In this document: one piece after another, positions 36,570 through 49,500 of the stretch
Layout: each line of letters starts with the position of its first letter
Position numbering within the stretch: the stretch's first letter is position 1
Assembly (NCBI GenBank): GCA_020310875.1
Contig: CM035406.1
Coordinates: forward strand, 223,896,294-223,960,293
From: Ceratopteris richardii
Taxonomy: Eukaryota > Streptophyta > Polypodiopsida > Polypodiales > Pteridaceae
Direction: 5' to 3'
Length of the DNA: 64,000 nucleotides
Notes under the pieces: model-generated
What the model saw: only the letters and a program-made list of their open reading frames with translations
What the model was told of the DNA's origin: nothing
Database searches by the model: none
Translations under genes and position numbers: made by a program

Positions 36570-39500
36570 ATATGGACGAGGCTATAGGAACAAGCTCCCA
36601 AGTAAGCACTAGTCCTCAGATCGTAGACATTGAAAGTATCCCGATTGAGGAGGAGTTGAAGGAAAGGCCACTGGCATTGAGAGCATTACATGCCATACTT
36701 GTTCAGAATCCTCCCTAGGGGCACACATCACCAGTAAGAAAAAACTCGCATTGGTTCAGTGATGTGGCAGGACCTCTTGGAGAAGGCACTTACTTGTGGG
36801 AGGCAGAAATAGAGTTCAACGGACGCTGGGGCAGATATCACTTCTTTACCAGAGAGTTTGAGAGGCTTCAAAATAATGAAGGGTTGAAACCGAAATGGAA
36901 GAAGGCTGGACTATATGATTACTTCCAAGCCCAGTTACCGAAGCCGGACTTTCTAAGGTGTTCATACTTGATTAGCACCCTCACTCTGAGTAAAGAGAAA
37001 AAGGGGTATAGCACCTTTTTCCTACCATCTCTTACAAGATGTAATGAACTAAAGAGCTTTAAATTGACTAACAATTTGGTAAGAGAAGCTCTCGATATGA
37101 AAGGTATGCATATCCCCATAGAGAAAGAGACAATGGTCCCAGACAACATGAAGAACATGAACCTGACTAAACTAAAGGACATGGTGGCAATGACACCAAC
37201 TATTGCTATTCACCTTCAAATGTGTATGCAACATTTTGCATTCCCTGCTCAAGAGATATTCACGATGCCACCCAAGAAGATATGGTTCAGTTTATACTTA
37301 GTAGACGCCTTCAATTTGACAATCAACATGCATCATTGGATTATTGACCAAATACACTTGGCACATCAACGATGGTATAAGAAGCAAAAGTCAGTACTTT
37401 ATAGATGTTGTGCTCTTACAAGGATTGTTTACCGATGCTTGGCATATGATGTGCCAATTCAAAGGGCACTTGTTTGGACTAGGGTGCAAGAATTTCAACG
37501 AAGCCTATCAGTCGGAGGGCCTCCATCCAAGAAAATGAGGGGAGCAGTTCAGATGCCCTGTGCATAGGCCCGAAGTGCTACACTGACACTAGAGACAACT
37601 CCACGACTTCCAAGGTGAGTGCCACCTTTCACTATAAGATTACCAAGGCATAGCGCGGAAGGACCGAATCTAGTGTTTCCACGGATACCCACTGATTTGG
37701 AGTTCCCTCATGGCTTCACGCTAGAGGATCTAACAGATGAGGAGGTAGCAAGAATAATTAATGCTACTAGTTTGGAAGTTGAGGTAGAGTAAGCAAGCGA
37801 ACAACAAACTGTCACGGACCAACCCCATCCAAGTCAACCAGACATAGTCGAACTAGATGAAGATGAAGAGGAGACTGCAGAAGAGGAGCAAGAGGATGAA
37901 CAAGAAGGACCATCTGACGAAGGAGAGCATGAATATGAACAAGAAGTCATACCGGAGCTTGAAGGCGCTCCTGCCTATACGAAGCAATTAAAACGACTGT
38001 ATGATACCATCAACCGGGTTCAGGAACAACACAAACTATCCCTGGCAGCAGGAAAGGCCCTAATGAACCAGATCTTGGAGGACGAGGGTGTGGACGAGCA
38101 ATACAGGGCAACCCTTGACATGATTGCTGATGCATTGGGGGTACCTGAGACAGTGCATACTGCTCTCGCACACTCGCAAAGATCAGAGCGACGATATGGC
38201 AAATGCCCCCCTAGACCAGGGAAACAAATGAATGTCTTGGTATCAGAACCATAGGGAACCACATCCACCACCACGGGCACAAGTCATACCATTCATCACA
38301 CTGATGAAGCCCATACCTCAAGTGCACCCCCTTCACCCCCTTTACCACCCTCCCCTCCAACTCCACCACCTTCACCTCATACTACCACTGTCACCACCAC
38401 AATCATAGCTTCAGATTTCACTTCCCATACCGAAGCATAGACTCTAAGTCAACCCTCACAATACACACAACCTGACACCACCAGTAGTGTAAATGCTACC
38501 ACTAACACTTTAATTCTAACTATAGCCACTAAAAACCCCATTCCCCCTACCACACTTTCTGGTGGTTTATATTCACAACTGCAGACACCACTTTACACCT
38601 TCACTACCATCACCACACCGACAATTCCCATGTACACAATCACTCCCACGATCGCATCCACATATGACTTCATGGACATATCACCCACTTGCACACCTCT
38701 CCCTCCCCTCATATTTCCACAATCTCCCATTTCCCCACCACCCACTTCACCCTTCTCGAGCACAACATACACACTCCCTTTCCCTTTTCCCTACCCTCCT
38801 GCATTCAACACCTTCCCAGCATTCACTCCTGTTAATAACGTATTTAATACTTTGTACCAGTGTATGTCTCAATTACAACAACATTACGAGCATCTTGATG
38901 CTCAGCATATGAATCTGTTCCGAACCCACAAAACATTACAAGAAAGATTCATTAATTTAGAGAAGGAGAAGAGGCTATTACAACAACAATTTAATACCTT
39001 ACAGGCACAACATGATCAGTTAGTAGCTAATCCACCCCAGCCAGATACTAAAGAAAAACAAAAACTCAATGATATGTTACACGCCCAGATAACGGACAAT
39101 CTCAAGCTTCGACATAACCTCGCCTTACTACGAAAGCACATGTCCACAGAACTCGAAGAAAATAAACGACTACAGAAATAGAACGAAGAAAACCTGGAAG
39201 CAGCAATGGAGGGTTCACCGCAGGAAATCGACCCAGAGCATTTTAGGGCCATCCCATCTGAAAATATGCGAATTGTATTGGAAACACACCCCGATCTCCT
39301 AGAAGCACACGCAGCCTTAGAAAAAGAGAGGGATGACCTACTAAAGCAACTGGCAGCTCAACAAGAGTCACCAAAAGAAGTCACAACCACCGTAGACACA
39401 TCTGAAGAAGTCGCAAAACTCAAAGCACAACTGGCAGAACTACAAAGTAAAGTTCCTCAATATGAGCGTCAACCCTCTCCGCTTGTGGAGCCGGAACCTG

Positions 39501-40640
39501 AGGACTTAGTTCCAATTGAAGTTGAGGAGACTTTTGAAGACCCATACGTACCCATGCCTGCACCAAGGGGTAATCAAACAGAGGAAGGAATGGACACAAT
39601 TGAGATCGAAGCTCCTGAATGGATGCAAAAGTTAGAGAAGATTGATGCAACCCATGATGAGAGAGTGGAAGTACAGATACAGTCTATGTCTCGATTGGAA
39701 GACATCCTCATCAAATCGGATTACTTCAAAAACCTCTCCCATCATCAATGGATTGGCACGTCCGATGATTTGTATGTTCCATTCTGCGTATTAATGGCAG
39801 ATTATAATGCTGAAATAAAGTAGTGCACAACAAAAGAACCAAGCTCGGCAAAACAGTTTGTGCCAGATGACATTCCTGCAAGCGCCACACACGAGAATAT
39901 ATTTCGACCTACCTGGAGGATACGTCTGCTTGAAACATACCCTGAGATGGTACACACTTGGAATAACATGCCTTTTTACATCAAGTATAACCCATGCTAC
40001 TGTCCTCTCTTTTGACGAAGGTCTTGGCCAGAGTACACCAAAATAGTTTTGATAGTTAAAGGATGTGAAAAGTGGCTAAACTATGTGTACTTAGCACCCC
40101 CTCGTGGCCAACCCACGGTCGGCTACATGATTTCAACCATCCAACACTGGGCAGTCAAATTCAAAAATGTACCAGATATCATGGCACAGATGTGCCTCAA
40201 AATATTTGAGTTAATGCTGATCACATTTAGAACCTTTAGAAATGTCAAAGAACCTCACCTTTCGGCTCTCGGATTCAATGAAGGTAACCAAGATCTCGCC
40301 TACGATATGAGCACAATACCACCCATCAATGTTGTCTATGCGTGGCATGCTCATATCAAGTATCTACCAGCCTACTTCAAGCAAACATTTGAGGAAATGT
40401 TTATCACAGCGTTCTGGGAATATCATTCCGAGATATTCATACCCAAACCATCTTACCTATTACAACTATTTGCGGTTGAACAAGCTCTACACTCAGAACA
40501 TTTACGCATGCCACATCCGGAGGTACCCGGGCCAGTAGTATGGGATGCCCTACTCATTGATTTGGTGAAAGGATTGAGGTTAGCAGAGCATCATCTGGCC
40601 ACAGATGTCGTGAATTACTACATCCAACGGTCTAATCAAC
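36570..40640 (+). pseudogene. P second coding block of unknown function
   Basis: Fossil coding region occupying the place where pol would be. Its parts in order are a short acidic lead (36571-36720); a globular Trp/Tyr/Leu-rich part (about 36760-37560); a Glu-rich acidic part (about 37790-37970) with a helical tail to 38230; a Pro/Ser/Thr-rich low-complexity part (about 38320-38800); a Gln/Leu/Lys coiled coil (about 38840-39180, again 39240-39470); an acidic linker; and a second globular part (about 39640-40640). The globular parts loosely recall the helical 'putative plant transposon protein' domain found beside some gypsy elements, but that is only an impression. It is broken at several points. 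I do not recognise its function. Confidence 0.65.
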
Positions 40641-40680
40641 AAGGGTCTGTCAGAGACGATAGACGCAAGAGAGGGGGGAG

Positions 40681-41284
40681 TGTTGGCAGTGGTCAGGGCA
40701 GTGAACGACTTACAAGACAAGGGAGCCAATGAGAAGGGCCAAGCAGTCAAGGAAGATCTAGCAAATAGGCCATCATTTTTCCGTAATTAATATTTCCCAA
40801 ATAGTGATTTTAGTCACTCCACACCATTGTAAATACCATTCCACCTTTTTGTAACTCCATTTTGTGCAAGCCAAGGAGTCCTTGAGCTTGAGGAGCATTA
40901 GAAGTACCTACCTATCAATTTTCATAATTTTCTGAGCTCGTTTGAGCCTCCAAATTAGCTTAGGAACCTGATTTTTAACTAGGTTGGACACTAGGTCTGG
41001 ACAGGGCCAAAGCTAGTTAAAAACTATAAAAAGAGCTAGAGAGCTCATTTTTTAGGTTAGCTTGTTGTAGAATTGAACTTGTAAGAGCACTCTTGAGTAT
41101 TCTAAAAGAACTCCATTGTCTCTCTCTTTGTTCTTGCCTTGTGTGTGCGTGTGTGTATATGTGTGTGCATGTTAGTGTGCTTCTCACTCACACACTTGTG
41201 CCATCACTTGTTCGAGGTCTTCATACCATCGTCATGTCTTCCCGGATTGACGTTAAAGGAGGTGCTACTCATCACTTAGCTACA
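40681..41284 (+). repeat. P right LTR
   Basis: 604 bp, TGTTGGCAG to GCTACA, colinear with the left LTR, with the polypurine tract immediately upstream. Confidence 0.93.
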
Positions 41285-41306
41285 ATGAGTGTCATAGCAA
41301 CAACCA
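41285..41306 (-). mobile_element. Family-A copia fragment A3, piece 3
   Basis: After the ATGAG duplication, TGTCATAGCAAC continues the match to A2 at 12589 in register. The match fades after about 16 bases, so the call rests mainly on position. Confidence 0.6.
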
Positions 41307-42420
41307 CCCCTGAGGCCTCTTTTCTAGTCAAATAATTCATTTTGAACTTTCTGAATTTCATGATGGGGATAATGCTAAGAATGAATAAATAGGTCATTTT
41401 ATGAATGTAGGAAAAATTTTGGGTTGACAAGTTTCATATTCTCTCTCTAGACCTTATTCGCATCATGTTTTCTAGTGCAATTTTGAAGGTGAAGATGAAA
41501 GAATTAAGGAAAACTCTGTATGAGGGAAAGGTAGAGCAACTATAAAAGAATAAAAGTGCCTATGTGAAATTTTTGTGAATCATGTTTGAAGTACCTTGTT
41601 CAGGGTCCTACATTTAGTTCACTGTAAGAAAATGCATTGATTTCACTCTCTCTCTAGAATTTTGAAACTTGCAGGGCTCAAAAGCAGCATTTGGAGGTGG
41701 ATTTGGAACTCAGACATATCTAACACTATCGTGCAGATCGAAAAATTGAATAAAAGTGTCTCTCACAAGCTTAAGCTGATTCCTCACTGTTTTTGAGTTA
41801 TAGGGCTTTCAAAAGTGCTGTTTTTTCCAACACTTAAATAAAAAAGGGAAAAAGAAAACGAGAGCTTATCTAATTCTACTCGAATCCGTGATTCTCATGC
41901 TCACGTATCACCATGTCTAATTATGGATATTTTCGGATGTCTTTTTTTGGTGTTTTTCTCCTATTTTTGACAGGTATGCTAAAGAAAGAAAGTACACTAT
42001 GATCGCATGGCTTTTTGTGAAAGTTTTGGAGAAACTCGACTTTTTCTAAATTTGGTGGATCGCACACTTTTTTGGGGGACGACTACGATCAAACTCTGAT
42101 ATAGGGAGACCTGCGCATCAACACAGGGGGCACACAGAAATCTGAGAATTACCTTGTGATTGAGAGTGTGATTGAGAGTGAGAGTGAGAGTGTGATTGAG
42201 AGTGCGAGTGTGAATGCGATTGTGATAGCTCAGGGGTGGTCGGAAGGTAGAGTCTCATCAAGAAGCTATTGTCCAAAGCTATTGTAACCATTGATTTGCA
42301 TCTATAATATCAGAATTCTTCCTTCTCTACATCATATTTATTTATACTCTTCGGCATCAGATTTTCTTTTACCTTGTGCAATCTCTGCGTTCTTCTCTCC
42401 ACTGTTATTTTTGAGTGATC
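41307..42420. other. Unassigned DNA with a GAGAGTG microsatellite
   Basis: No coding sequence recognised. At about 42155-42225 GAGAGTGAGAGTGTGATT-type units are repeated. The last part may be the leader of gypsy relic G2, but no primer site was found. Confidence 0.4.
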
Positions 42421-44286
42421 GAAAGATTGTGATTGAGGAAATGCTACAAGAGTGCCCTGACTCTACTTTATGTTGCATGGTGGTTAGTTATTTTCCAAAG
42501 GCTTTTGTAATCACGATTCCGGGTATGATTTCTACGCATAAAACCATATTTTTGATCGATTCAGGTAGTACCCATTGTTTTCTATCTTTCAAATTGGTAC
42601 AGAATCTAGGAATAGCCCTAAATATGCAGATAACTAGACCTGTAAAGATGGCCAATGCACGATTACACTACACAAAAGGATATGTTGAAAACCTTGAATT
42701 TACTCTTTCTAATAGACGCTTTTCTGGAAGTTTCCATGTAATTGAGATGAAACAGAGTGATGTAATCATAGGCATGGATTGGTTAGTTAAAAATTTTGTG
42801 ACAATTAAATGTGAACAAAGAACGATCACTTTAAAGCTAGATGATGAATCCATTCATATTCTAGGTGATGTCTTTAATGCTAAACCTACTCTTATTTCTG
42901 CTATGCAAATAATTAGAGGTATATGTGATGGCGATAAAACATTTGTAGTGTATGTGAACAATCTACATGAGGAAGGTAATGATGAAGATATTCCAGATTA
43001 CGTAGGAAATCTCTTGAAAGAATATGCGAATGTTTTTCTAGAAGACTTGCCTGGTATACCCCCACCTAGGTAGATTGACCACGCCATTGGCCTATATAGG
43101 GAGTGAAGCATATTCTAGAGCACCCTATAGATTTAACATTGATGAATTAAAGGAGCTTAAGATTCAATTAGATGATCTTTTGAAGAAAGGCTTAATAAGA
43201 CCGAGTGTCTCACCTTGGGGTGCACCTGTTTTATTTCAAAAGAAGAAAGACAGGTCTTATATATTATGCATTGACTATAGGGGGTTGAATAAAAGAACAA
43301 TTAAGAATAAGTATCGACTCCCTCACATAGATGACTTATCAAGTCAATTAAGTGGAGCGACTATATTCACAAAGATTGACTTAAGATCTCCATATCACCA
43401 AATTAGGATCAAAACAAAGGATATTCCTAAGACAGCTTTTCGAACAAGATATGGTCACTATGAGTTTATGGTTCTACCTTTTGGATTAACAAATGCTCTT
43501 GCGATATTTTTGTGCTTGATAAATAATATTTTTCACAATTACCTAGATGAATTCATCATCGTATTCCTTGATGATATATTTGTATACTCTAAAGATGATT
43601 CTGAGCATGCGGTACATCTCAAGAAGACTTTGCAAACTCTTAGAGAAGACAAATTATATGGGAAAAAGAGTAAGTGTTTCTTTGCTAAGGATACACTTGT
43701 GTATCTAGGAAGAGTAATTTCAAAAGAAGGAATCGCTATAGATGAAGATAAAGTAAAAACAATAGTTGATTGGCCGATTCCTAAGACTCTAAGGGATGTT
43801 AGAAGTTTTCTTGGGTTGGCACAATATGAAAGAGCACATATTAAGGATTTCTCTAAGATAGCTACTCCCCTCACAAAATTGACTAAAAAGAATGTAGGAT
43901 TTGCATGGAGTGATGCCTATCAAAAATCATTTGAAACATTGAAACAAAAAGTCATTGAGAATTGTGTTTTGAAAATACTAGAAATGGGAAAGCCTTTTGT
44001 GGTTGGATGTGATGCAAGTGGTAGTCAGATAGGATGTGTTCTTTCACAAAATAGCAAGGTGGTCGCATATGAGTCCAGAAAACTAAGAAAACATGAACTT
44101 AACTATCCTACTCATGATTTAGAAATGGTTGCTGTTGTGCATGCACTTAAGCATTGGAGACATCTATTGTTAGGGGTTAAGTTTGAATTGAAAACACATC
44201 ATCAGAGTCTAAAATACATCTTCACACAACGATTGCTTAACAACAGGCAGAAGTGTTGGATTGAATTATTAAGTGAGTATGATTGC
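42420..44286 (+). mobile_element. G2: Ty3/gypsy relic, protease to RNase H
   Basis: Plus-strand pol piece. It shows a protease with LIDSGSTHCF (about 42555), a conserved IIGMDWL segment, RT from about 43120 (CIDYRGLN near 43270, [11 protein letters not shown] near 43375, FLDDIFVYS near 43565) and RNase H (about 43990-44280, [10 protein letters not shown] and the ESRKL region). It is fairly well preserved but broken, and is cut off at about 44286 where copia B2 starts. No LTR or integrase is present. Confidence 0.92.
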
Positions 44287-46591
44287 AAGTTGAATCTCCT
44301 TGCTCAATAAATTCTCTCTCACATAGTGGTAGTGAACTTCTATATGCTTGGTTCTTGCATAATAGATAGGATTTGCTGCAAGATGTAAAGAACTTGTATT
44401 GTCACCAAAGATCATAGGTGAGTGAGTGTGAAGTCCCAAATCTGAGTAGAGTAATCTAATCCATATTGCTTCTTGAGTAGCATTGGCTAATCCCCTGTAT
44501 TTAGCCTCTATTGAAGATAAAACAATAGTTGGTTGCTTCTTGGAAGACCATGAAATGGGCTTCTCACCTGCAAATGAAAGATAACGTGAAGTACTCCTCT
44601 CATCATTACAACCTGCCCAATTTGCATCGGAGTATAGCTTGATGTCCAAATCTGAAGTATATGGAAAGTATACACCTTGATTTTGAGTACCCTTGAGATA
44701 CTTCAAGATCCTTTTGGCAGCTTCCAAGTGAGGTGTTGTAGGTCTATGCATGAATTGACTTAATACACTTACTCCATAAGCAATATCAATTCTTGTCAAT
44801 GTTGCATAGTTTGGACTTCCAACTATGCTTTGGTATCCTGGAATAATTTCAAGCACATCACCTTCATGAGCACTTAATTTTGGGTTACCTCCATAGGAGT
44901 GCTAGCTATCTTGGCATCCTCCAAGTGGAACTTCTTCAACATGTCATGCACATACTTTCTTTGAGTGATATAAATTCCAGAATTTGTATAGACTAATTAA
45001 AGTGAAAGAAGTACTTTAGTGACCCTAGATCACTTATTTTGAACTCTTGCATCATTTGGTTCTTAATCTACTTGATGCCATTGGCATCACTACCTGTAAG
45101 TATGATATCATCAACATACACACATAGGTATATCACCTCTGAATTAATTCTCTTGACAAAGAGAGAAGTATCTGCTTTACTCATGATGAATCCTTGATCT
45201 TGAAGATAGGTAGTCCACCTATGATTCCATGCCCTAGGTGCCTGCCTCAATCCATAAAGAGCTTTGTTTAGTTTGCACACATAATATACCTTGCTTGGGT
45301 CTTCATAACTAGGAGGTTGAGCTATGTAAACCTCCTCTAAAACCAGCCATTACGAAAGACATTTTTGACATCCAATTGATACATATTCCAATTCCTTCAC
45401 GTAGCCATACTTACCAATACCCTGATGGTTGGAATTTTGGCCATAGGTGAGAAAGTCTCTTCATAATCAACACCTTGGGTTTGTGCAAAACCCTTAGCCA
45501 CAAGTCTAGCTTTATACCTATTTATGGATCCATTTGAGTTTCTCTTGATTTTGTAAATCCATCTACAACCAATTACCTTCATAGCTTCCTTCTTTGGCAC
45601 TAGCTCCCTAGTGTCATTCTCCTTGAGTGCTTCTATTTCTTCATCCATAGCTTCCTTCCATTCTGCCTTGGTCTTTGCCTCTTCATATGATGAAGGCTCT
45701 TCAAGTGGTAAATCTTTAGCAAGATAAATGGAATGCTTAGTAACTAAATAAGTTTCATACCATATCTGATTGGCTTCTTGCTCTCCTTTTGAGATCTCCT
45801 TAGAGCTTGGTTGCATAATTCAGTTACATCTTCCAACCTCTTCATCTTGGCCTTTCCCTTTGATTTCCATGTCTTGAATTCTTCTAGGTTGATGATGTCT
45901 TCATCATTTGATTTGATGTATCCAATCTAATTTGGCCCTTCCTTGGTGAGGCTTGGAAATTCCTCTTCCAAGTCATAAGGCAATTTAACTGTCGTGTACT
46001 CACATTCAAACCAAGAGTCATTCTCATCAAACACAACATCTTTGCTGACCATAAATCCCTTGTTGGATTGATTATAAAACCCGGATCCTTTTTTATTTAA
46101 ATCATACCCTATGAAGATGCATTTCTCTACCTTAGGGTCTAGCTTACCTCTGACTTGAGATGGGATCTGCACATAAGAAACACATCCAAAGATCCTACAA
46201 TGATCAAGTGATGGCCTTCTACCATGCCATGCTTCATTTGGCTATATCAAATGATCAACAATATGCTCAGTAATGGGGGCTGATTTGGCCGCGAGACTAT
46301 AGGTCTCTTTTATAGTTACTTTTTCAAGTTTGAATTTTGAAATTCAAATAGATGCTCTACCTAAAAGTACTCCTCTAAGTCAGGAGTGAATTTAACAAGT
46401 GATATTCTTAGCTTTTAGTTCTCCAAACTCTAGGAGATATATGGACTTACAATATTCCTTCAAGTCAAATGACTTTTACAAAAGCTAATGGTAAAAACCA
46501 TATGCAATGGTTCATGTGGTTCTTCAAAGAATTGCACATAACTTCTTCAATGAATAGCCAAGTGTGAAGGCTTGGCATTTGCACCAACACA
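44287..46591 (-). mobile_element. B2: copia relic of family B
   Basis: Minus-strand relative of B1. An LTR-type stretch (46591 down to about 46270, starting TGTTGGTG and related to the start of the B1 LTR) is followed by part of integrase (about 46250-45930), RT (about 45700-45070) and RNase H (about 44850-44290). It lacks gag, protease and a 3' LTR. It lies between the ends of oppositely oriented gypsy relics G2 and G3. It has many breaks. Confidence 0.88.
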
Positions 46592-49500
46592 TGGGATTGG
46601 GAAGCTTTTTACCATAAACAATTTCATGCACTGCACGTCTAGTAGTGGTACGTGTTGTGTTGTTATATGCAAACTATAATAAAGGAATTTCTCATCCCAA
46701 TTACTTGGATGATCTAAATAATAACAACATAATTGATCTAAAATAGTAATATTCTTAGCTTTGGTTTGCCCATTACTTTCAGGATGAAATGGAGAGCTTG
46801 TGTATTTTAGAACCTAAATTTTGAAATAATGCACCCCAAATTTGCTTACAAAAATGAACATCTCGATTAGAAAGAATAGATTTTGGAAAACCATGATGTA
46901 GAAAACTACATTTAATAAATAGCTTAGCATCTTCAGGTGTAGAAAGAGTCTTTTTACAAGGAATAAAATACTCATTTTTACTAAACCTATCAACAATTGT
47001 CCAAATGATATCGTTATGAGATGAAGTTGTAGGAAAACTAGTAATAAAATCTATAGAAATTTGTTCCCATGGTGCATTAGGTATGGGAAGTGGAATTAAT
47101 AATTCAAATGCTTTACCATGATGTTTTTTTGCACGTTGACAAACCATGCAATGAAAAACATATTGTGCTATATACTTTTCCATATTGGGCCAAAACAAAA
47201 AATTCTTTACACATAGAAATAGTGCTTTGTATTCCATATGACACATATATGGTGGTTCGTGTGAAAAGTGTAGTGATCCTCACTAAATGTTGTAGAATTA
47301 TTGGATGCATTCCATGTTTGTGAAAAATACAAATCATATGCATAAGTAGAAATCATGTCATGAAATGAATGAATATAAAGAGTAGGGCTATTATTGATTG
47401 AAACAATATTTGATTTTAGGGATGGGAAATGACTAAGTGCATCAATTACAACATTAGCTTTGGGAGGTGGATATTGAATCATAGGCTGAAAGTTTTGTAT
47501 GGATGAACCCCATTTAATGTATCAGTCAGAAATCAATGGTTGATTTAATAAATGCTTAATAGCCTCTTGGTCTATTTTGATTAATACTTTAGAACCCATA
47601 AGCTAATGTTTCCAAATTTATAAAGCATGCACAACAACTACATGCTCTATAATTCTTTTCACAAGGTTTAAGTTTCCTACTTTCAAATGCAATGGGATGA
47701 TTATTTTGCATTAATATAGCACCTATACCTAAACAACTAGTATCTATAACTACATGGAAAGGTTGTGAAAAATTTTGGAATTGCAAAATAGGTGCATGAG
47801 AAAGTGCATGTTTGAGTTTCAAAAGCTTGTTGTTGTGCTAATCTCCATTCAAATTTTAACTCTTTCTTCAATAATAATGTAAGTGGAAGTGCTAAATAGG
47901 AAAAAACTTTTATAAACTTTCTATAAAAACTAGCTAACCCTAGAAAAGAGCATATTTCATTGTGAGATTGAGGTACATGCCATTCTTCAACTACTTTGAT
48001 TTTCTTTGGATCTACATGAACTCCTTGACTAGAAACAATATGGCATAAATACTCTAATTCATAGTTTTGGAAGAAATAAATCTTTTCAGGATTGACGTAA
48101 AGTTTCTTTTTGCATAACAAATTAAAAACATTTGCTAATGGACAAGTCTATCAGAGCATGTGTATTTAAAGGTATTTTTGATTACATCCTAAATAGTAGG
48201 TACATGAGGGTGGCACATTGAAAAGAGGGTATTTATGAAAATCTGCTTTATTTACAAAATTGTCTCTTTTCAAGCGATCTACTATTTTTACATAAAATGA
48301 TGCTGTCTAAAGCGATCTAGGATTTTTACAAAAAATAACTAAAATAGTATCTTCTAAATATTCTTCTAAATATTTTCAAAAATATCTCCATGCGCATTCA
48401 CATGCTCATGAGTATTCATCTGCTAAATCAAAACAAAAATCACATTAAAACCCTCAAGACATTAAAATCCATATAAAATCTCATTATTCCATGAAGTATA
48501 ATAGTTCTTCTTCTTTACTAAAAGAACTGCTGCTCCAAAGCGAGAAGAACTAGGCCTTATAAGTCCTTTGTGGAGTAGATCTTTAACTTGATTACCTATT
48601 ACTTTTTTATGTAATGGTCCATGCCTATCATAAGTCTATTCTATGGTCAAGAGATCCCCTAGAAGGTGTTAGTTTAGAAGGAGAATGTGCATTAGGAAGT
48701 GTATGTTTATATTTAACTATGTTATTGACAAAGACAATACATGAATTGTATCCTTTCCTAAATGGACCTTTTACTTGAGTATGACTAATTAATGGAAATG
48801 GTTGGAATCCATGCATTGTAGACAAAGAAATACCTTGATTGCTAAATTTAAAAGCCATTGTGTGTGTATGATAATCAATGCATGGATTATAATGATGATG
48901 AAAAGGCATACCAAGTAGAACATCATAGGACTACAAAGGATCAATTAAGAATGGTTCTTCATCTATGTATGAACCTATCAAATATGAACATTATGTAGTT
49001 CACTTGTAACATTATATCTATTTCCTTGAAATGAAGCCTTAACTTTATACATATTGAAGATCTTGCACTAGTGTATAAGAAATAAAATCATGTGAACTAA
49101 CATTATTATGTAAAATATTAACAACTTTACCATTAATAGTACCTTGTATACAAAGTAAATAATGAATAGACATTTTGTTACCCAATGTACCTAGATACTT
49201 TTCCAATTCTTCTTTAATCCAATAAGGTTGAGTGTCTTCATAAAGCACCCCCATGTTGAGTACTTGAGCTCCACTAGGTTTCATATGGTTAATTCACAAC
49301 CTTCATTTTGCTTAAGTATGACCAAACTTATCACAATGCGAGCAAGTGATATGGGGCCTCTTGTTGAGCATGCATCATCTTAGTTTGAAGCATTGGAGGT
49401 TTGGTAGGGTGTAAGGGGTTTGCCTTGTGGAATCTTGAGGAAATGGATTGAGGAGGGCATTGAAATGTAGCAGAAGAAAAAGTAGTGAAAGGATGCTTGA

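Larger units (their letters stand above)
30954..41284 (+). mobile_element. P: pol-less tRNA-Asp-primed LTR element with novel coding block
   Basis: LTRs of 613 and 604 bp (about 5% different) bracket 9.1 kb. Flanks AGGAG and ATGAG fit a 5-bp duplication of the ACGAG found in the uninserted family-A sequence. The primer site (TGGTGCCGTTGTCGGG, 31575-31590) fits tRNA-Asp, as in the plant Tat/Athila branch of Ty3/gypsy. A long leader holds a TCGCGATTGAC minisatellite. A gag-like region (about 33280-36210) has a capsid-type core near 34300-34800 and several CCHC knuckles. No protease, RT, RNase H or integrase motif is visible. Instead, about 36570-40640 encodes unfamiliar proteins. A polypurine tract GAGGGGGGAG (40671-40680) ends the internal part. 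The coding regions are broken at several points. Confidence 0.93.
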
